A DNA stretch of 36,075 nucleotides from an uncultured Ectothiorhodospiraceae bacterium (GTDB lineage: Bacteria > Pseudomonadota > Gammaproteobacteria > Nitrococcales > Halorhodospiraceae), in NCBI GenBank assembly GCA_913055575.1, contig CAJXLI010000008.1:1-36075 (forward strand), read 5' to 3'. Of the stretch, positions 24,172 through 33,399 are shown piece after piece. The notes beneath the pieces were generated by a model. It was not told the DNA's origin. It was given only the letters and a program-made list of their open reading frames with translations, and searched no databases. Made by a program: the position numbers and the translations under genes. The stretch's first letter is position 1, and each line of letters opens with the position of its first letter.

Positions 24172-24641
24172 CGCAGGGCGTCGATCAGGCCGTCGGAGGC
24201 CTCTTGAATGAGGTCGAGGACGTACTCGAAGCCGCGCTCGCCGCCGAAGTACGGATCCGGGACCTCGCGTTCCGAGCGCCCCGCTGCGTAGTCGAGGAAC
24301 ATGCCGATCTTCTCGGCGTGCTCGGGCGGGCAATCCGCCTGCAAGATCTCAGCGTTGGCGGCGTCCATGGCGAGGATGAGGTCGAACACCTCGTAGTCGC
24401 TCCAGTCCACCTGCCGCGCACGCAGGTCGCTGATGTCGATCCCGCGCCGCCGTGCAGCCTCCTGAGCCCGCGGATCCGGCGCCTTGCCGATGTGGAAGCC
24501 GTGCGTCCCCGCCGAGTCCAGCTCGACCCGGTCCGCGTCGTGCCGCTGGCGCAGGCGCTCGCGCAGGACGCCCTCCGCGGTAGGCGAGCGGCAGATATTG
24601 CCCATGCACACGAGCAGAACCCGCGTCTTGTCATCCGCCAT
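24156..24641 (-). CDS. Low-molecular-weight protein-tyrosine phosphatase
   Basis: This 161-residue enzyme removes phosphate from phosphotyrosine. The P-loop is VCMGNICRSPTAEG near the N-terminus, with nucleophile C12 and R18 forming the CX5R motif. The general-acid aspartate is in the conserved VPDPYFGG near residue 129. The length is typical. Family members partner with bacterial tyrosine kinases in polysaccharide export (Wzb/Wzc), while others act more broadly; no kinase or capsule gene is in the window, so the partner is unknown. It is the last gene of the minus-strand envelope run, 30 bases after kdsB, with AGGAG upstream of ATG 24641. Arsenate reductases of the same fold are less likely, given the length and the DPY motif. 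Confidence 0.93.
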   Translation of the reverse strand: MADDKTRVLLVCMGNICRSPTAEGVLRERLRQRHDADRVELDSAGTHGFHIGKAPDPRAQEAARRRGIDISDLRARQVDWSDYEVFDLILAMDAANAEILQADCPPEHAEKIGMFLDYAAGRSEREVPDPYFGGERGFEYVLDLIQEASDGLIDALRRRGG

Positions 24642-24671
24642 AGGGCTACACTCCTGTCAAAAGGCCTGACG

Positions 24672-25451
24672 TTATCGGGTGGGTGGTAGGCGCGCGGCCA
24701 CGCACGCCAGGTCCTCAGGGGTATCGACCCCGGGGCCCGGGCGCTGGTCGGCCACGGCTACCCGGATCGTGAAACCGTGCCAAAGGGCCCGTAGCTGCTC
24801 CAGGGCCTCGTGCTGCTCCGCAGGTGCGGGCGCCAGGCGCGGATAGCGGCGCAGGAACTCGGCTCGATAGGCGTACAGGCCCAGGTGGCGCAGCCAGCCG
24901 CCGGCGGCCACTGCAGCGTCCTCGATCGCCTCGAAGCGGTCCCGGTCCCAGGGGATGGGGGCGCGGCTAAAGTAGAGGGCGTGGCCGCGAGCGTCGCAGA
25001 CGACCTTCACCGCCGCCGGGTCGAACAGCTCCGCGGCAGCGTCTATGGGCACGGCTAGGGTCGCGACGGCGGCCGCTGGATCGTCTGCCAGGCTCCGGGC
25101 GGCGAGGGCCAGCAGTCCCGGGGGCATCAGCGGCTCATCGCCCTGCAGGTTGACCACGATGGCGTCGGGCGGCAGCGCCAGGCGCTCCACCACCTCGGCG
25201 ATACGATCGGTCCCCGTCGGATGGCCTGCGGCCGTAGCCAGGACCTCGGCGCCGAAGGCCTGGCACGCCGCCTCGATCCGCGGATCGTCGGTAGCCACCA
25301 CCACCCGCTGCGCCCCGCTCTCCGTGGCACGCCGATGGACGTGGCGAACGACCGGCTCGCCGCGGATCTCGGCCAGGGGCTTGCCCGGCAGGCGCGAGGC
25401 GCCGTAGCGCGCCGGGATGACTACCGTGAAGGGGGTCGATGCTGCCGTCAT
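24672..25451 (-). CDS. kdsB: 3-deoxy-manno-octulosonate cytidylyltransferase
   Basis: KdsB makes CMP-Kdo from CTP and Kdo, the donor for the inner core of lipopolysaccharide. The 259-residue protein has the nucleotide-binding start [20 protein letters not shown], then VVVATDD, the [11 protein letters not shown] motif, [12 protein letters not shown] and [13 protein letters not shown], and the C-terminal [10 protein letters not shown]. All are standard for KdsB. ATG at 25451 overlaps the lpxK stop by four bases (ATGA). The small ycaR gene often found between lpxK and kdsB in gammaproteobacteria is absent. Confidence 0.95.
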   Translation of the reverse strand: MTAASTPFTVVIPARYGASRLPGKPLAEIRGEPVVRHVHRRATESGAQRVVVATDDPRIEAACQAFGAEVLATAAGHPTGTDRIAEVVERLALPPDAIVVNLQGDEPLMPPGLLALAARSLADDPAAAVATLAVPIDAAAELFDPAAVKVVCDARGHALYFSRAPIPWDRDRFEAIEDAAVAAGGWLRHLGLYAYRAEFLRRYPRLAPAPAEQHEALEQLRALWHGFTIRVAVADQRPGPGVDTPEDLACVAARLPPTR

Positions 25452-26428
25452 CCGCTCGCCTCCGCCATTGTGCGCTCGATCAGCCCAGCCACGGCCTCGC
25501 CGAGGGCAGCTGAGGGGATCAGCTGCGCGGGCAGGTACCAGGCCCGCTGGGCCTGCGGGAGGTAGCGGGCCTTCATCGCGTCCTTCTCGGTCATGAGGAG
25601 GGGGTGCTCGTCCTGGAAGGCCAGGTCCCGCGCCCGGAAGGCGTGGTGGTCCGGGAAGGGGTGCCGCGCCGCGGCCCGGTAGCCGGCTGCGGCGGCGGTG
25701 GCGAAGAACTCCGCCGGGCGGCCGATGCCGGCTATCAGGTGGGCGGGGCCGCCGGGCCAGGGCCGTGGGCTGCCGTCCACTGCCTGCGGGACGCCGGCCT
25801 GCAGCCGGAAGGCGTGGTGGCTCTCCGGGATCGGCTCGCCGTTGACGGCGACGAGGGCCACCTCCCGCAGCCGCTCCGGCCTCTCCCGCAACGGTCCTGC
25901 CGGCAGCAGCCGACGGTTCCCGAGCCTGCGCTCGGCGTCGAGGATGACGATCTCGGCACTGCGGCGCATGCGGTAGTGCTGTAGCCCGTCGTCGCTGACC
26001 ACCACGTCGCAGCCCGCCTCATGGGCAGCCGCCACGGCCCCGGCGCGGTCGCTGCCGACATAGACCGGGGCACCGGTGCGCCGGGCGAGCAGCAGCGGCT
26101 CGTCGCCGATCTCGGCAGGATCCGAGTCGCCCCCCACGGATACCGGACCGACGCCGGCCCGGCCACCGTAGCCGCGGGCGACCACGCCGGGACGCCAGCC
26201 TCGGGCCTGGAGCTGCCCCACCAGCCAGGCCACGAAGGGCGTCTTGCCGGTGCCGCCCACAAAGAGGTTGCCGACCACGATGACCGGCACCGGCAGGCGC
26301 GGCCGGGCCAGCCAGCCGCGTTCATAGGCGTGCCGGCGCAGCGCAGTGACCGCTCCGTAGCACCCGGCCCAGGGCGCCAGCGCGCGCGCCGCGGCGCCGT
26401 CTCTCAGCCATAGCCTCGGCACCGGCAC
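25448..26428 (-). CDS. lpxK: Tetraacyldisaccharide 4'-kinase
   Basis: LpxK is an inner-membrane kinase that phosphorylates the 4' position of the lipid A disaccharide precursor. The 326-residue protein carries the P-loop in [19 protein letters not shown], the RGYGGR motif, [12 protein letters not shown], and the catalytic-region segment [20 protein letters not shown] and [10 protein letters not shown] in the C-terminal half are also hallmark motifs. The N-terminal segment before the P-loop is the membrane-facing helix. The start is GTG at 26428, two bases after the msbA stop, suggesting translational coupling; the 3' end overlaps kdsB. Length and order are as in relatives. Confidence 0.95.
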   Translation of the reverse strand: MPVPRLWLRDGAAARALAPWAGCYGAVTALRRHAYERGWLARPRLPVPVIVVGNLFVGGTGKTPFVAWLVGQLQARGWRPGVVARGYGGRAGVGPVSVGGDSDPAEIGDEPLLLARRTGAPVYVGSDRAGAVAAAHEAGCDVVVSDDGLQHYRMRRSAEIVILDAERRLGNRRLLPAGPLRERPERLREVALVAVNGEPIPESHHAFRLQAGVPQAVDGSPRPWPGGPAHLIAGIGRPAEFFATAAAAGYRAAARHPFPDHHAFRARDLAFQDEHPLLMTEKDAMKARYLPQAQRAWYLPAQLIPSAALGEAVAGLIERTMAEASG

Positions 26429-26430
26429 GG

Positions 26431-28260
26431 CTAGCGCTCCGCCTCGTCCTGCGGCGCCGCCGTAGGGCCCGCGAACTGCATGCTGTAGAGGCCGGCGTAG
26501 CGGCCGTTGTGGGCGAGCAGCTCGTGGTGGGTCCCCTGCTCCACCACCTCGCCCTGGTCGAGGAAGACGATCCGGTCGGCGTTCTCCACGGTGGAGAGGC
26601 GGTGGGCGATGATGAAGCTGGTCCGATCCCGCATGAGCTGCTCCAGGGCGGACTGGATACGGCGCTCCGACTCGGTATCCAGCGCCGAGGTCGCCTCGTC
26701 GAGGATCAGGATCGGGGCGTCCTTGAGCACCGCCCGGGCGATGGCGACGCGCTGGCGCTGGCCGCCGGAGAGCAGCACCCCGTCCTCGCCCACGCGCGTC
26801 TCGAGGCCGTGGGGCAGCGCCTCGATGAACTCGAGGGCGTTGGCGGCAGCGGCCGCCTCCCGGACCCGCTCGTCGCTGACCTGCTCGCGGGCGCCGTAGC
26901 GGATGTTGTCGGCCACCGAGCCGTTGAAGAGCATCACGCTCTGCCCGACCATGGTGATCTGGCGGCGCAGATCAGCGAGCCGGTACTCGGGCAGCGGTAC
27001 GCCATCCAGGCGGATCTCGCCGGCAGTAGGCTCATAGAAGCGCGGCAGGAGGCTGACCAGCGTCGTCTTGCCGCCGCCGGAGGGGCCGACCAGGGCGATC
27101 ACCTCGCCGGGTTGGGCCGTCAGGTCGATCCCGCGCAGCACCTCGCGCTGGCCATCGTAGGCGAAGCGCAGCCCGTGCATGGCCACGCGCCCCTCGGCCG
27201 TCTCCAGGGGCCGGGTGCCCGCGTCCGTCTCCCGGGGGGCATCGATCACCTGGAAGACGCCCTGCGCCGCTGCCAGGCCCTTCTGGATGGTGGCGTTGAT
27301 GGATACGAGCGACTTTAGCGGCGCGTTGAGCAGCAGCAGGGCGCTCGCGAAGGAGACGAACGTCCCGATGGTGATCGTCTCCACGAGCGCGTCCACCGTC
27401 ACGAGGTAGATCACCAGGGCGAGAGCCAGGCCCGCGATGAGCCGGATCAGCGGCACCGAGGCGTACTTCGTCGCCAGGAACTTCATGAACTGACGGCGGT
27501 TCTGCTCGTTGACCCGCTCGAAGCGGGCCCGCTCACGCTCCGCCTGGCCGAAGGCCTTGATCACCTGGTAGCCGTGGACGCTCTCCTCGGCGACGCTGCC
27601 TACGCCGCCGACCGCCCGGTGGATACGCTTGCTGATCTTGCGGAAGCGCTTGGTGATGTAGGCGATGATCCCGCCGACCAACGGCAGGATGCCGAGGACG
27701 ATGAGCGTCAGCCACGGCGATAGGTACGTCATGTAGCCGATCAGGAAGAGCACCCGGGCCGTATCCCGGACCAGGCTGAGCATCGCCCGGGTCACCGCGC
27801 CGGCCACCTGCTCGGCCTCGTAGGTGAGGCTCGAGATCAGCCGGCCCGAGGCGAACTGATCGAAGACCCGGTTGGGCATGACCAGCAGCCGCTCGTGGAC
27901 GTCCAGCCGCAGGCGCTTGATCAGCTGCCGCCCGACCCAGGTCATCAGGTAATTGGCGGTGAATTGCACGACACCCTGGAAGGTGATGAAGCCGATCAGC
28001 AGCAGGGCGTAGTAGCGGATGGTCGCGGCATCCTGCTCGACAAAGCCCTCGTCGAGCAGCGGGCGGATGAGCGCCACGACGCTCGTCTGCGTCCCCGCCA
28101 GGGTGAGCATGGCGAGGCCCGCCACGAGGCCGGCGGGCCAGTAGGGCAGTACGTAGCCGATGAACAGCCGCTTGAAGGTCGGCCAGGTACGCCCACCCGG
28201 CGGCGGCAGCCTCCACTCCCCCGTGGCGCTCGGCTCCGGCGATTCCGCTGGCGTGCCCAA
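26431..28260 (-). CDS. msbA: Lipid A ABC transporter MsbA
   Basis: MsbA flips lipid A-core from the inner to the outer leaflet of the inner membrane. The 609-residue half-transporter has an N-terminal membrane domain with about six helices (YVLPYWPAGLVAGLAML is the first, near residues 35-51) and a C-terminal ATPase. The ATPase shows Walker A GPSGGGKTTLVSLL, the signature [14 protein letters not shown], Walker B ILILDEATSALD and the H-loop IIAHRLSTVE. The start is a TTG at 28260 with GAGAGG a few bases upstream; no ATG or GTG occurs in the roughly 20 codons before the predicted membrane domain, so the start is moderately supported. A 132-base gap separates it from comEC and holds a TAGAAT -10-like box on the minus strand (28348-28353) with a poor -35. 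Directly upstream of lpxK, as in E. coli. Confidence 0.94.
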   Translation of the reverse strand: MGTPAESPEPSATGEWRLPPPGGRTWPTFKRLFIGYVLPYWPAGLVAGLAMLTLAGTQTSVVALIRPLLDEGFVEQDAATIRYYALLLIGFITFQGVVQFTANYLMTWVGRQLIKRLRLDVHERLLVMPNRVFDQFASGRLISSLTYEAEQVAGAVTRAMLSLVRDTARVLFLIGYMTYLSPWLTLIVLGILPLVGGIIAYITKRFRKISKRIHRAVGGVGSVAEESVHGYQVIKAFGQAERERARFERVNEQNRRQFMKFLATKYASVPLIRLIAGLALALVIYLVTVDALVETITIGTFVSFASALLLLNAPLKSLVSINATIQKGLAAAQGVFQVIDAPRETDAGTRPLETAEGRVAMHGLRFAYDGQREVLRGIDLTAQPGEVIALVGPSGGGKTTLVSLLPRFYEPTAGEIRLDGVPLPEYRLADLRRQITMVGQSVMLFNGSVADNIRYGAREQVSDERVREAAAAANALEFIEALPHGLETRVGEDGVLLSGGQRQRVAIARAVLKDAPILILDEATSALDTESERRIQSALEQLMRDRTSFIIAHRLSTVENADRIVFLDQGEVVEQGTHHELLAHNGRYAGLYSMQFAGPTAAPQDEAER

Positions 28261-28392
28261 ACCGCCTCTCTACCCCCTCGGCTCGGCTGGGGCGGCAGGC
28301 GCAGCCCCGGCGCCTGCCCACGTTGCCCCGTCCGGGTAAAGCCACGAATTCTAAAGTATCCGGCCATCCGGTGCAGCCGGCAGGCGGCGTAG

Positions 28393-30516
28393 CTAGGGCG
28401 AGTCGGCTGGAGCGGGATGCGGGGGGCGGTGGTAGACCCGGCCGCGATGCCGCCACTGCGTCTCCGCCTGCCAGCCGCCGGCCTCGCGGGTGATCGTGAC
28501 CGCTCCGTGGGCGGCCGTCCGCAGGACCCCCCGCCGCGGCGTCGCCACCGCCGCTGAGCAGGCCCCGTCCGCATCCCCGCAGCCGCGGGCGCCCACGGCC
28601 GGTGCAGCCGGGTCCCCAGGCAGCACGGGGCGCAGCACCAGGTCGGCCTCTTCGCCCCCGCCGCTGACCCGCAAGGCCAGGCCGCCGCTGCCGGCACGGG
28701 ATGTCGCCAGATGCAGCGGGCCGAGTCTCGCCGACCACGGCTCGTCCCGCCGGGGACCGACCCAGGTGGCCTCCGGCCAGCGCTCGCGGGCGTGCTCTAC
28801 GGCGCCGTTCCACGGTGCCTCCGCCCGGGGCACGACCCAGGCGATCGGCTCGAGGCCCCGCGCTTCCAGGTAGGGCGCCACCGCTACCGAGACGGCGTCC
28901 AGCCCGCCGCCGGGACCGCCTCCGTAGACGACGGCGCGCTCGCCGTCGGTGACCAGCGCTGTCAGCCCTGAGCCGGTATCGAAGGCCACCACCCGCGCCC
29001 CATCGCCGGGCCGTGCCCCAGGGCCGAGCAGGAGCAGCCCGAGCAGGAGCGGCGCCAGCAGCCTTCCGGGCACGCCCCGCGGGGCGAGCATGAGGGCAGC
29101 GCCCAGCCCGGCCAGAACCGCCTGCCCCACCGAAGGCGTCGGGACCGCCACGGCGCCCCATTGCCCTGCCAGGGCCTCGAGCACCGCCATGAGGATCTGT
29201 AGGGCCCAGTCGGCCACCTGCCAGGACACCCCGGCGAGCACCTCGCTGAGCGCCAGGGCGGCGATCCCGGCGAGCACAGGCGGCACGACCAGGGCGCTGA
29301 CCCACGGTACGGCGAGGGGATTGGCCAGCGGCGAGAGTACCGGCAAGTGCCCGAAATGGAGCGCCGTGGCCGGCAGTAGCCCGATCCCCACCAGCGCCTG
29401 GATGCGCAGCCAGGGGACGATGCCGCGCGTGGCGGCGCGGCCGGTGGTCGCGGCCAGGATCACCGCGACCGCGCCGAAGGAGAGCCAGAAACCTGCGCCC
29501 AGCGGTGCCCAGGGATCGAGGATCAGCACCGCTACCGCGGCTACAGCCAGGCTGTGCCACGGGCTGAGCGGTCGGCGTAGCAGCAGGGCGCCGGCGAAGA
29601 CCAGCACCGTAATCAGGGCGCGCTGGGTCGGCAGCGTGAAGCCGGCGAGCGTGGCGTAGCCCGTCGCCGCCACCCCGCCGGCCAGCGTACCGGCAGTCAG
29701 TGCCGGCACCCGGCGGACCAGCGGCGGCACACACCGCCACAGGCCGCCCAGGGCCGTGCCGACGGCCCCGGCCACGAGCCCGATATGCAGCCCGGAGATG
29801 GCCAGCAGGTGCGCCGTCCCGGTCGTAGACAGGGTCTGCCACTGCGCGCTCGAGATCCCGGTACGGACGCCGACACCCAGCGCCTGGAGCAGACCAAGCC
29901 GGGGGGAGTCCGGCAGCGCCTCGGCCATATGTGCCGCGATCGCGTCTCGGGCCCGATCGACCGTGGCGGCTCGCCCGACGCGCTCGGCTGACCCCGGGTC
30001 GCGGACGTAGCCGGTGGCGCCGATCCGGTGCCGGAAGAGCCAGCGCTGGTAGTCGAAGCCGGCGGGGTTCAGGAAGCCGTCGGGTGGCTGTAGCTGCAGG
30101 GACAGGCGCCAGCGATCCCCGGGGTGCAGCTCCGGGGCGCTACCGTACCAGCGTAGCCGGATCCGGCACGGCAGCGGGCGCGGCAGGGCGTTGTCGAGGG
30201 CCCGCTCCGGGCGCAGCTCGAAGACCGTGTGGTTGTCCTGGACCTCGGGGATGCCGACAACCCGCCCCACCAAACGGGTATCCACCTCGCCGGTGCCGGC
30301 CGGGAGCTCGTGGGCGACGAGCCAGGAGGCGCTGGCCAGGGCCCAGGCGGCCCCGAGTAGCGCTGCCGCCGGCCAGCGCCAGCCGCGTGGCGCCAGAACG
30401 AGCCAGGCCAGGCCCGCCGTGGCGACCGCGGCTACCGCCGCCACCGTCGGCGAGCCTCGCAGCAGGGTGGCGACCGCCACGATCGCCCCCGCACAAGCGA
30501 GCGCCGCTGGCCGCAT
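28393..30516 (-). CDS. comEC: ComEC/Rec2 DNA uptake channel with a degenerate C-terminal domain
   Basis: ComEC is the inner-membrane channel that passes single-stranded DNA into the cell during natural transformation. The 707-residue protein has an N-terminal DUF4131/OB region (about 1-175, including GRVVGIPE and PAGFDYQRWLFRHRIGATG) and the Competence membrane domain. That domain includes the hallmark HLLAISGLHIGL (about 236-247) and TLPTQRALITVLVF. The C-terminal part (about 507-707) corresponds to the metallo-beta-lactamase-like nuclease domain. It lacks the HxHxDH ligands, reads VVPRAEAPWNGA where the SHxDxDHxGG motif should be, and has no HHGS segment. ATG at 30516 starts at the first hydrophobic segment, with AGGGA upstream; the longer open frame upstream is antisense to nothing useful and overlaps lolD. 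It lies 101 bases after lolD. Transformation ability cannot be inferred from this gene alone. Confidence 0.9.
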   Translation of the reverse strand: MRPAALACAGAIVAVATLLRGSPTVAAVAAVATAGLAWLVLAPRGWRWPAAALLGAAWALASASWLVAHELPAGTGEVDTRLVGRVVGIPEVQDNHTVFELRPERALDNALPRPLPCRIRLRWYGSAPELHPGDRWRLSLQLQPPDGFLNPAGFDYQRWLFRHRIGATGYVRDPGSAERVGRAATVDRARDAIAAHMAEALPDSPRLGLLQALGVGVRTGISSAQWQTLSTTGTAHLLAISGLHIGLVAGAVGTALGGLWRCVPPLVRRVPALTAGTLAGGVAATGYATLAGFTLPTQRALITVLVFAGALLLRRPLSPWHSLAVAAVAVLILDPWAPLGAGFWLSFGAVAVILAATTGRAATRGIVPWLRIQALVGIGLLPATALHFGHLPVLSPLANPLAVPWVSALVVPPVLAGIAALALSEVLAGVSWQVADWALQILMAVLEALAGQWGAVAVPTPSVGQAVLAGLGAALMLAPRGVPGRLLAPLLLGLLLLGPGARPGDGARVVAFDTGSGLTALVTDGERAVVYGGGPGGGLDAVSVAVAPYLEARGLEPIAWVVPRAEAPWNGAVEHARERWPEATWVGPRRDEPWSARLGPLHLATSRAGSGGLALRVSGGGEEADLVLRPVLPGDPAAPAVGARGCGDADGACSAAVATPRRGVLRTAAHGAVTITREAGGWQAETQWRHRGRVYHRPPHPAPADSP

Positions 30517-30617
30517 GGGCCGTCCCTGGCTCCGAGCCGCTCCGTCCGTGTCCGCCCAGGCTAGCGCTGCCCCCGCGGGCTGCCAAGCTGGGCATCCTCG
30601 GCTCGGCGCACGGCGCC

Positions 30618-31313
30618 CTACGGGTCCGCCGCCGCGCCCAGGTAGCCGTCCTCGAGCTTGAGCACGCGCGCCGCGCGACCGGCAAGCGCCAGGTCGTGGG
30701 TGACAAAGACCAGGGCCGTGCCCAGCTCCCCGTTGAGGGCCTGCAGCATGCTGAAGACCTGCTCCGCCGTCTGCCGATCCAGGTTGCCGGTGGGCTCGTC
30801 GGCGAGGATGCACTGCGGCCGGCTCACCACCGCCCGGGCGATGGCCACCCGCTGGCGCTCGCCGCCGGAGAGCTCCGCGGGCCGATGGCCCAGCCGGGCC
30901 GCCATGCCGATCCGCTCCAGCAGTGCCGCTGCCGCGTTACGGGCCTCCGCTGCCGGGCGGCGGCGGATGAGCAGCGGCATGGCCACGTTCTCCAGCGCGG
31001 TAAACTCCGGCAGCAGGTGGTGGAACTGGTAGACAAAGCCCAGGGAGCGGTTACGCAGCTGCCCGCGTGCCCGCTGGCCGAGGGTGTAGATCCGCTCCCC
31101 CGCCACCTGCACCTCGCCCGCCGTGGGCGTATCCAGCCCGCCGAGGACATGCAGCAGCGTGCTCTTCCCGGAGCCGGAAGGGCCGACGACGGCCACCTGC
31201 TCGCCGGCACGGACCTGCAAGTCCACGCCGGCGAGGACCTCCACCTCCTGCGGTCCCTCGCTGAAGCGCTTGGCTACGCTCCGGGCCTCGATGATCATCC
31301 TCGCCTCACTCAT
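30618..31313 (-). CDS. lolD: Lipoprotein-releasing ABC transporter ATPase LolD
   Basis: LolD powers release of outer-membrane lipoproteins from the inner membrane to the carrier LolA. The 231-residue ATPase has Walker [19 protein letters not shown] (about 44-61), the Q-loop region [18 protein letters not shown], signature [14 protein letters not shown] and Walker [13 protein letters not shown], followed by FVTHD. The [14 protein letters not shown] stretch is the LolD motif that distinguishes it from other MacB/FtsE-type ATPases. ATG at 31313 is chosen because GGAGG lies nine bases upstream; it overlaps the lolC stop by eight bases. An internal ATG at 31298 is the alternative. No second permease (lolE) follows; comEC comes next. 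Confidence 0.94.
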   Translation of the reverse strand: MSEARMIIEARSVAKRFSEGPQEVEVLAGVDLQVRAGEQVAVVGPSGSGKSTLLHVLGGLDTPTAGEVQVAGERIYTLGQRARGQLRNRSLGFVYQFHHLLPEFTALENVAMPLLIRRRPAAEARNAAAALLERIGMAARLGHRPAELSGGERQRVAIARAVVSRPQCILADEPTGNLDRQTAEQVFSMLQALNGELGTALVFVTHDLALAGRAARVLKLEDGYLGAAADP

Positions 31314-32550
31314 AGCGCAGTGCCTCCGCCGGCTCCGTACGCGCCGCCCGCCAGGCCGGGTAGAGGGTCGCCACCAGGGACAGGACCAGGGCCAGGCCGG
31401 TGATCCGCGCCACGTCCGCGCCGCGCAGCTGCGAGGGCAGGTCGCTGATGTAGTAGACATCCGCCGGCAGGAGCTCCAGATCCAGCAGCCGCTCCAGCGC
31501 CGGCACGATATTCTCGACATTCAGCGCCAGCGCGACGCCGCCGGCCACGCCCAGGGCGGTACCGATGAGGCCGATCACGGCGCCCTGGATGATGAACACC
31601 GCCATGACGCCGCGCGGGCTCAGCCCCAGCGTGCGCAGGATGGCGATATCCGGCTGCTTATCACGGACCACCATCACCAGGGTGGAGACGATATTGAAGG
31701 CCGCCACCGCCACGATCAGGGCCAGGATGACGAACATCACCGTCTTCTCGGTCTGTACGGCGCGGAAGAAGTTCGCGTGCTGCCGGGTCCAATCCACGAC
31801 CCGGTAGCGGCCCGGGAGGTCGCCCGCTACCTGCCGTGCCAGCCGCGGGGCGGCCATCAGGTCGTCGAACCGCAGCCGGATGCCGCTGATCGCCTCGCCC
31901 ATGCCCTGGACCCGGGCCATGTCCTCGAGGTGGGTGATGGCCAGGCCGCGATCGTACTCGTGCATCCCCACCTCGAAGATGCCCGTAACCGTGAATCGCC
32001 GCATGCGGGGCGTCACCCCGGCGACCGAGACCCGGGCCTCGGGGGTGACCACGACCACCCGATCGCCTACCCGGGCGCCGAGCTCACGGGCGAGCGCGGA
32101 GCCGAGGATCAGGCCGAACGCCCCGGCCTCGGGGGTAGCATCGCCCGAGACCACCTGATCGAGCACATCGGATACGCCGCGCTCGAGCCCGGGCTCCACG
32201 CCCCGGATCAAGCTCCCGCTCACTTGCCCGCTGTGGGCGATCATGACCTGCCCGTCGATGAACGGGGCTGCCCCTGCTACGTGGGGATGCGCTCGGGCCC
32301 GCTCCAGCAGGCCCGGCCACTGCTCGATCTCGCTGCCGGCCCCGTGGATCTCCGCATGGGAGACCATCCCGAGGATGCGCTCGCGCAGCTCCCGCTCGAA
32401 GCCGTTCATCACCGAGAGCACCGTGATCAGCGCCGCCACGCCCAGGGCGATGCCGACCATCGAGGTCATGGAGATGAAGGAGACGAAGGGGCCGCGTCGC
32501 CGGGCGCGGGTGTAGCGCAGGCCGATGAGTAGCTCGACCGGTCGGAACAA
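31306..32550 (-). CDS. lolC: Lipoprotein-releasing system permease, LolC/LolE (possibly LolF) type
   Basis: This is the membrane subunit that extracts acylated lipoproteins and hands them to LolA. The 414-residue protein has an N-terminal membrane helix (about 25-48, ending with the conserved [19 protein letters not shown]), a periplasmic domain of about 220 residues and three C-terminal helices, ending [20 protein letters not shown]. The last motif is nearly identical to E. coli LolC. Only one such permease gene is present beside lolD, whereas E. coli has lolC and lolE flanking lolD. It may therefore act as a homodimer, as LolF does in some bacteria; a distant lolE cannot be excluded. The start is TTG at 32550, with AGAGGAG nine bases upstream, 15 bases after the sfsA stop. 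Confidence 0.93.
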   Translation of the reverse strand: MFRPVELLIGLRYTRARRRGPFVSFISMTSMVGIALGVAALITVLSVMNGFERELRERILGMVSHAEIHGAGSEIEQWPGLLERARAHPHVAGAAPFIDGQVMIAHSGQVSGSLIRGVEPGLERGVSDVLDQVVSGDATPEAGAFGLILGSALARELGARVGDRVVVVTPEARVSVAGVTPRMRRFTVTGIFEVGMHEYDRGLAITHLEDMARVQGMGEAISGIRLRFDDLMAAPRLARQVAGDLPGRYRVVDWTRQHANFFRAVQTEKTVMFVILALIVAVAAFNIVSTLVMVVRDKQPDIAILRTLGLSPRGVMAVFIIQGAVIGLIGTALGVAGGVALALNVENIVPALERLLDLELLPADVYYISDLPSQLRGADVARITGLALVLSLVATLYPAWRAARTEPAEALRYE

Positions 32551-32565
32551 GGCTGGTCGCTCCTC

Positions 32566-33279
32566 TCAGCAGTGGACCGGCAGGGTACGCTCCGGCGTAA
32601 TGCCGGTGGTCGTCGGGCGCAGGCGCACGGCCGTGATCGCTACGCCGGCAGCGGCCGCGTCGCGCAGGGCCGCCGCGTAGCGCGGATCGATGGAGGCCGC
32701 GGGCTGCACCGAGCAGGCGTCGGTGCGCTGGACGCAGAACACCAGGGCCGCGCGGCCGCCCCGCGCGATCCAGTCGGTCAGCACCTCCAGGTGGCGCCGG
32801 CCGCGCTCGGTCACGGCGTCCGGGAAGAAGGCCGTGCCCCCCGTCACCGCCGCCGTGACGTTCTTGACCTCGACGAAGCACGGCGGCGCGCCGTCCCGGT
32901 GGCCGTCGAGCAGCCAGTCCGCCCGCATCGGGGCCTCCGGGACCTGGACCTCCCGCCGGCGCTCCGTATAGCCCTCCAGCCCCGGCAGCAGCCCCCTGGC
33001 CAGCGCCTCACCGACCAGGGCGTTGGCACGGCCCGTATGGACGCCCACGACCACCGCCGGGGCGACCTCGACTAGCTCCCAGGTATAGGCGTACTTGCGC
33101 TTGGCGTTGGACGAATGGCTGAGCCACACCCGCAGGCCCGGCTCGGCGCAGCCTAGCATCGAGCCGGTGTTCGGGCAGTGGGCCGTCCATCGCCGGCCCT
33201 GCGTGTCCTCGACGTCCACGAGGAAACGCTGGTAGCGGCGCACCAGGCGCGCCTCGAGCAGAGGCCCGTCGAACTCCAA
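32566..33279 (-). CDS. sfsA: Sugar fermentation stimulation protein homologue SfsA
   Basis: SfsA was named for stimulating maltose metabolism genes in E. coli and binds DNA; its precise role is unsettled. The 237-residue protein starts LLEARLVRRYQRFLVDVE and has the motifs AHCPNTGSMLG, HTGRANALVGEAL and the PD-(D/E)xK nuclease-like signature in DWLLDG followed by CFVEVKNVT. TAFFPDAVTERGRRHLEVL and VFCVQRTDA follow. All are strongly conserved in SfsA. The start appears to be TTG at 33279, with GGGAG six bases upstream; the family usually starts two or three residues before the LxxARLxxR motif, which supports this. It is first of the minus-strand run leading to lolC and is divergent from aguA, so its promoter must lie in 33280-33370. 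Confidence 0.93.
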   Translation of the reverse strand: MEFDGPLLEARLVRRYQRFLVDVEDTQGRRWTAHCPNTGSMLGCAEPGLRVWLSHSSNAKRKYAYTWELVEVAPAVVVGVHTGRANALVGEALARGLLPGLEGYTERRREVQVPEAPMRADWLLDGHRDGAPPCFVEVKNVTAAVTGGTAFFPDAVTERGRRHLEVLTDWIARGGRAALVFCVQRTDACSVQPAASIDPRYAAALRDAAAAGVAITAVRLRPTTTGITPERTLPVHC

Positions 33280-33339
33280 TCCACGCTCCCGCCGGTCAGT
33301 AAGGCTCAGTCTACCCGTGTGCGCGGCGCAGCTATACCC

Positions 33340-33367
33340 TTTACATGACGCATCGATCGGTTATAGT
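33340..33367 (+). promoter_or_regulatory. Predicted sigma70-type promoter for aguA-aguB
   Basis: TTTACA (33340-33345; five of six matches) and TATAGT (33362-33367; five of six) are spaced 16 bp in the 120-base gap between sfsA and aguA. The predicted transcript start near 33374 leaves about 26 bases before the aguA ATG. It is the best promoter match in the window. Confidence 0.55.
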
Positions 33368-33399
33368 CATCCGCGCTTTTCCGGGACCCGACATCCGCC

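Noticed and set aside
27533..29842. 769-codon minus-strand frame across comEC and msbA
   Set aside because: It runs in another frame through two well-recognised genes and reads as Arg/Gly/Ala-rich sequence typical of out-of-frame high-G+C DNA.
30517..30813. Upstream extension of the comEC frame by about 99 codons
   Set aside because: It overlaps lolD and has no ComEC similarity; the ATG at 30516 begins at the first membrane segment.
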